Origin: DASWJZ01 sp963720705
GTDB taxonomy: Bacteria; Pseudomonadota; Alphaproteobacteria; Rhizobiales; Afifellaceae
NCBI GenBank assembly: GCA_963720705.1
Contig: CAVRGJ010000002.1
Coordinates: forward strand, 124,001-188,000
Length of the DNA stretch: 64,000 nt
Direction: 5' to 3'
Position 1 is the first letter of the stretch; every line of letters begins with the position of its first letter. Position numbers and translations under genes: made by a program. Positions 63,932-64,000 of this stretch are shown in pieces. A model generated the notes under the pieces. The model was not told where the DNA came from and did not search any database. It saw only the letters and a program-made list of their open reading frames with translations.

Positions 63932-64000
63932 TGCGTCAGTCCTTTTTCAATGGCGGGACGGCGATGGATCGTCTCGGCGCGGGAGAACGAGCGCCGCCCT

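Overview
The window reads as chromosomal DNA of a GC-rich alphaproteobacterium, most likely of the Hyphomicrobiales (Rhizobiales). The grounds are the coxMSL/DEF gene order, FrcBCA-, Liv-, Ugp- and BMP-type ABC operons, a xylose-dehydrogenase-like SDR, CtrA-type TTAA-N7-TTAA sequence, and dispersed palindromic repeats of the kind common in that order. I saw no rRNA, tRNA, CRISPR array, insertion sequence or prophage.

Layout. (1) 1-7303: form I aerobic CO dehydrogenase, coxM (cut by the left edge), coxS and coxL with the AYRCSFR active-site loop, followed by the maturation genes coxD, coxE and an XdhC/CoxF protein, separated by palindromic repeats. (2) 7404-16270: a sugar island with an aldolase-like protein, FGGY kinase, a FrcBCA-type ABC transporter, an AGE-family epimerase/isomerase, an SDR and a LacI regulator. 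(3) 16389-26358: an M24 peptidase-like enzyme under a LacI-type operator, a beta-hydroxyacid dehydrogenase, a complete Liv-type ABC transporter, a RidA protein with a histone-like tail, a DSD1-type PLP enzyme and an SDR. (4) 26388-34564: a DUF4038/GH140-like glycosidase with a MalEFGK-type importer, a MocR regulator, and a PhzF protein lacking the usual catalytic Glu. (5) 35119-41270: an accessory cassette behind CtrA-like sites: GNAT, an ART-like unknown, a degenerate Fic-like protein, and two paralogous methyltransferases flanking a CHASE4-GGDEF-EAL protein. (6) 41370-49614: a ROK regulator, sugar ABC importer, XylB-like dehydrogenase, TIM-barrel isomerase and SDR. (7) 49690-63931: a purine island.

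The purine island is the most interesting part. It holds two paralogous sets that resemble the NdmC/NdmD/NdmE methylxanthine N7-demethylase of caffeine-degrading pseudomonads. In both sets the Rieske cluster and the mononuclear-iron catalytic domain are on separate polypeptides, and each set has a GST-like partner. Set 1 (49690-53125) has a full NdmD-like protein (Rieske, flavin/NADH reductase, ferredoxin). Set 2 (60012-62546) has only the Rieske half, preceded by an acylphosphatase-like small protein. Between and beside them lie a GntR regulator, an adenosine-deaminase-family enzyme, a BMP-type nucleoside ABC transporter and a guanine deaminase. I infer uptake of (methylated) purines or nucleosides, deamination, and oxidative N-demethylation, for example 7-methylguanine to 7-methylxanthine to xanthine.

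Five genes (coxD, coxE, the AGE epimerase, livF and a sugar ABC ATPase) each carry one apparent single-base insertion in an otherwise intact reading frame. All five shift in the same direction, which suggests base-calling or assembly errors as much as real decay.
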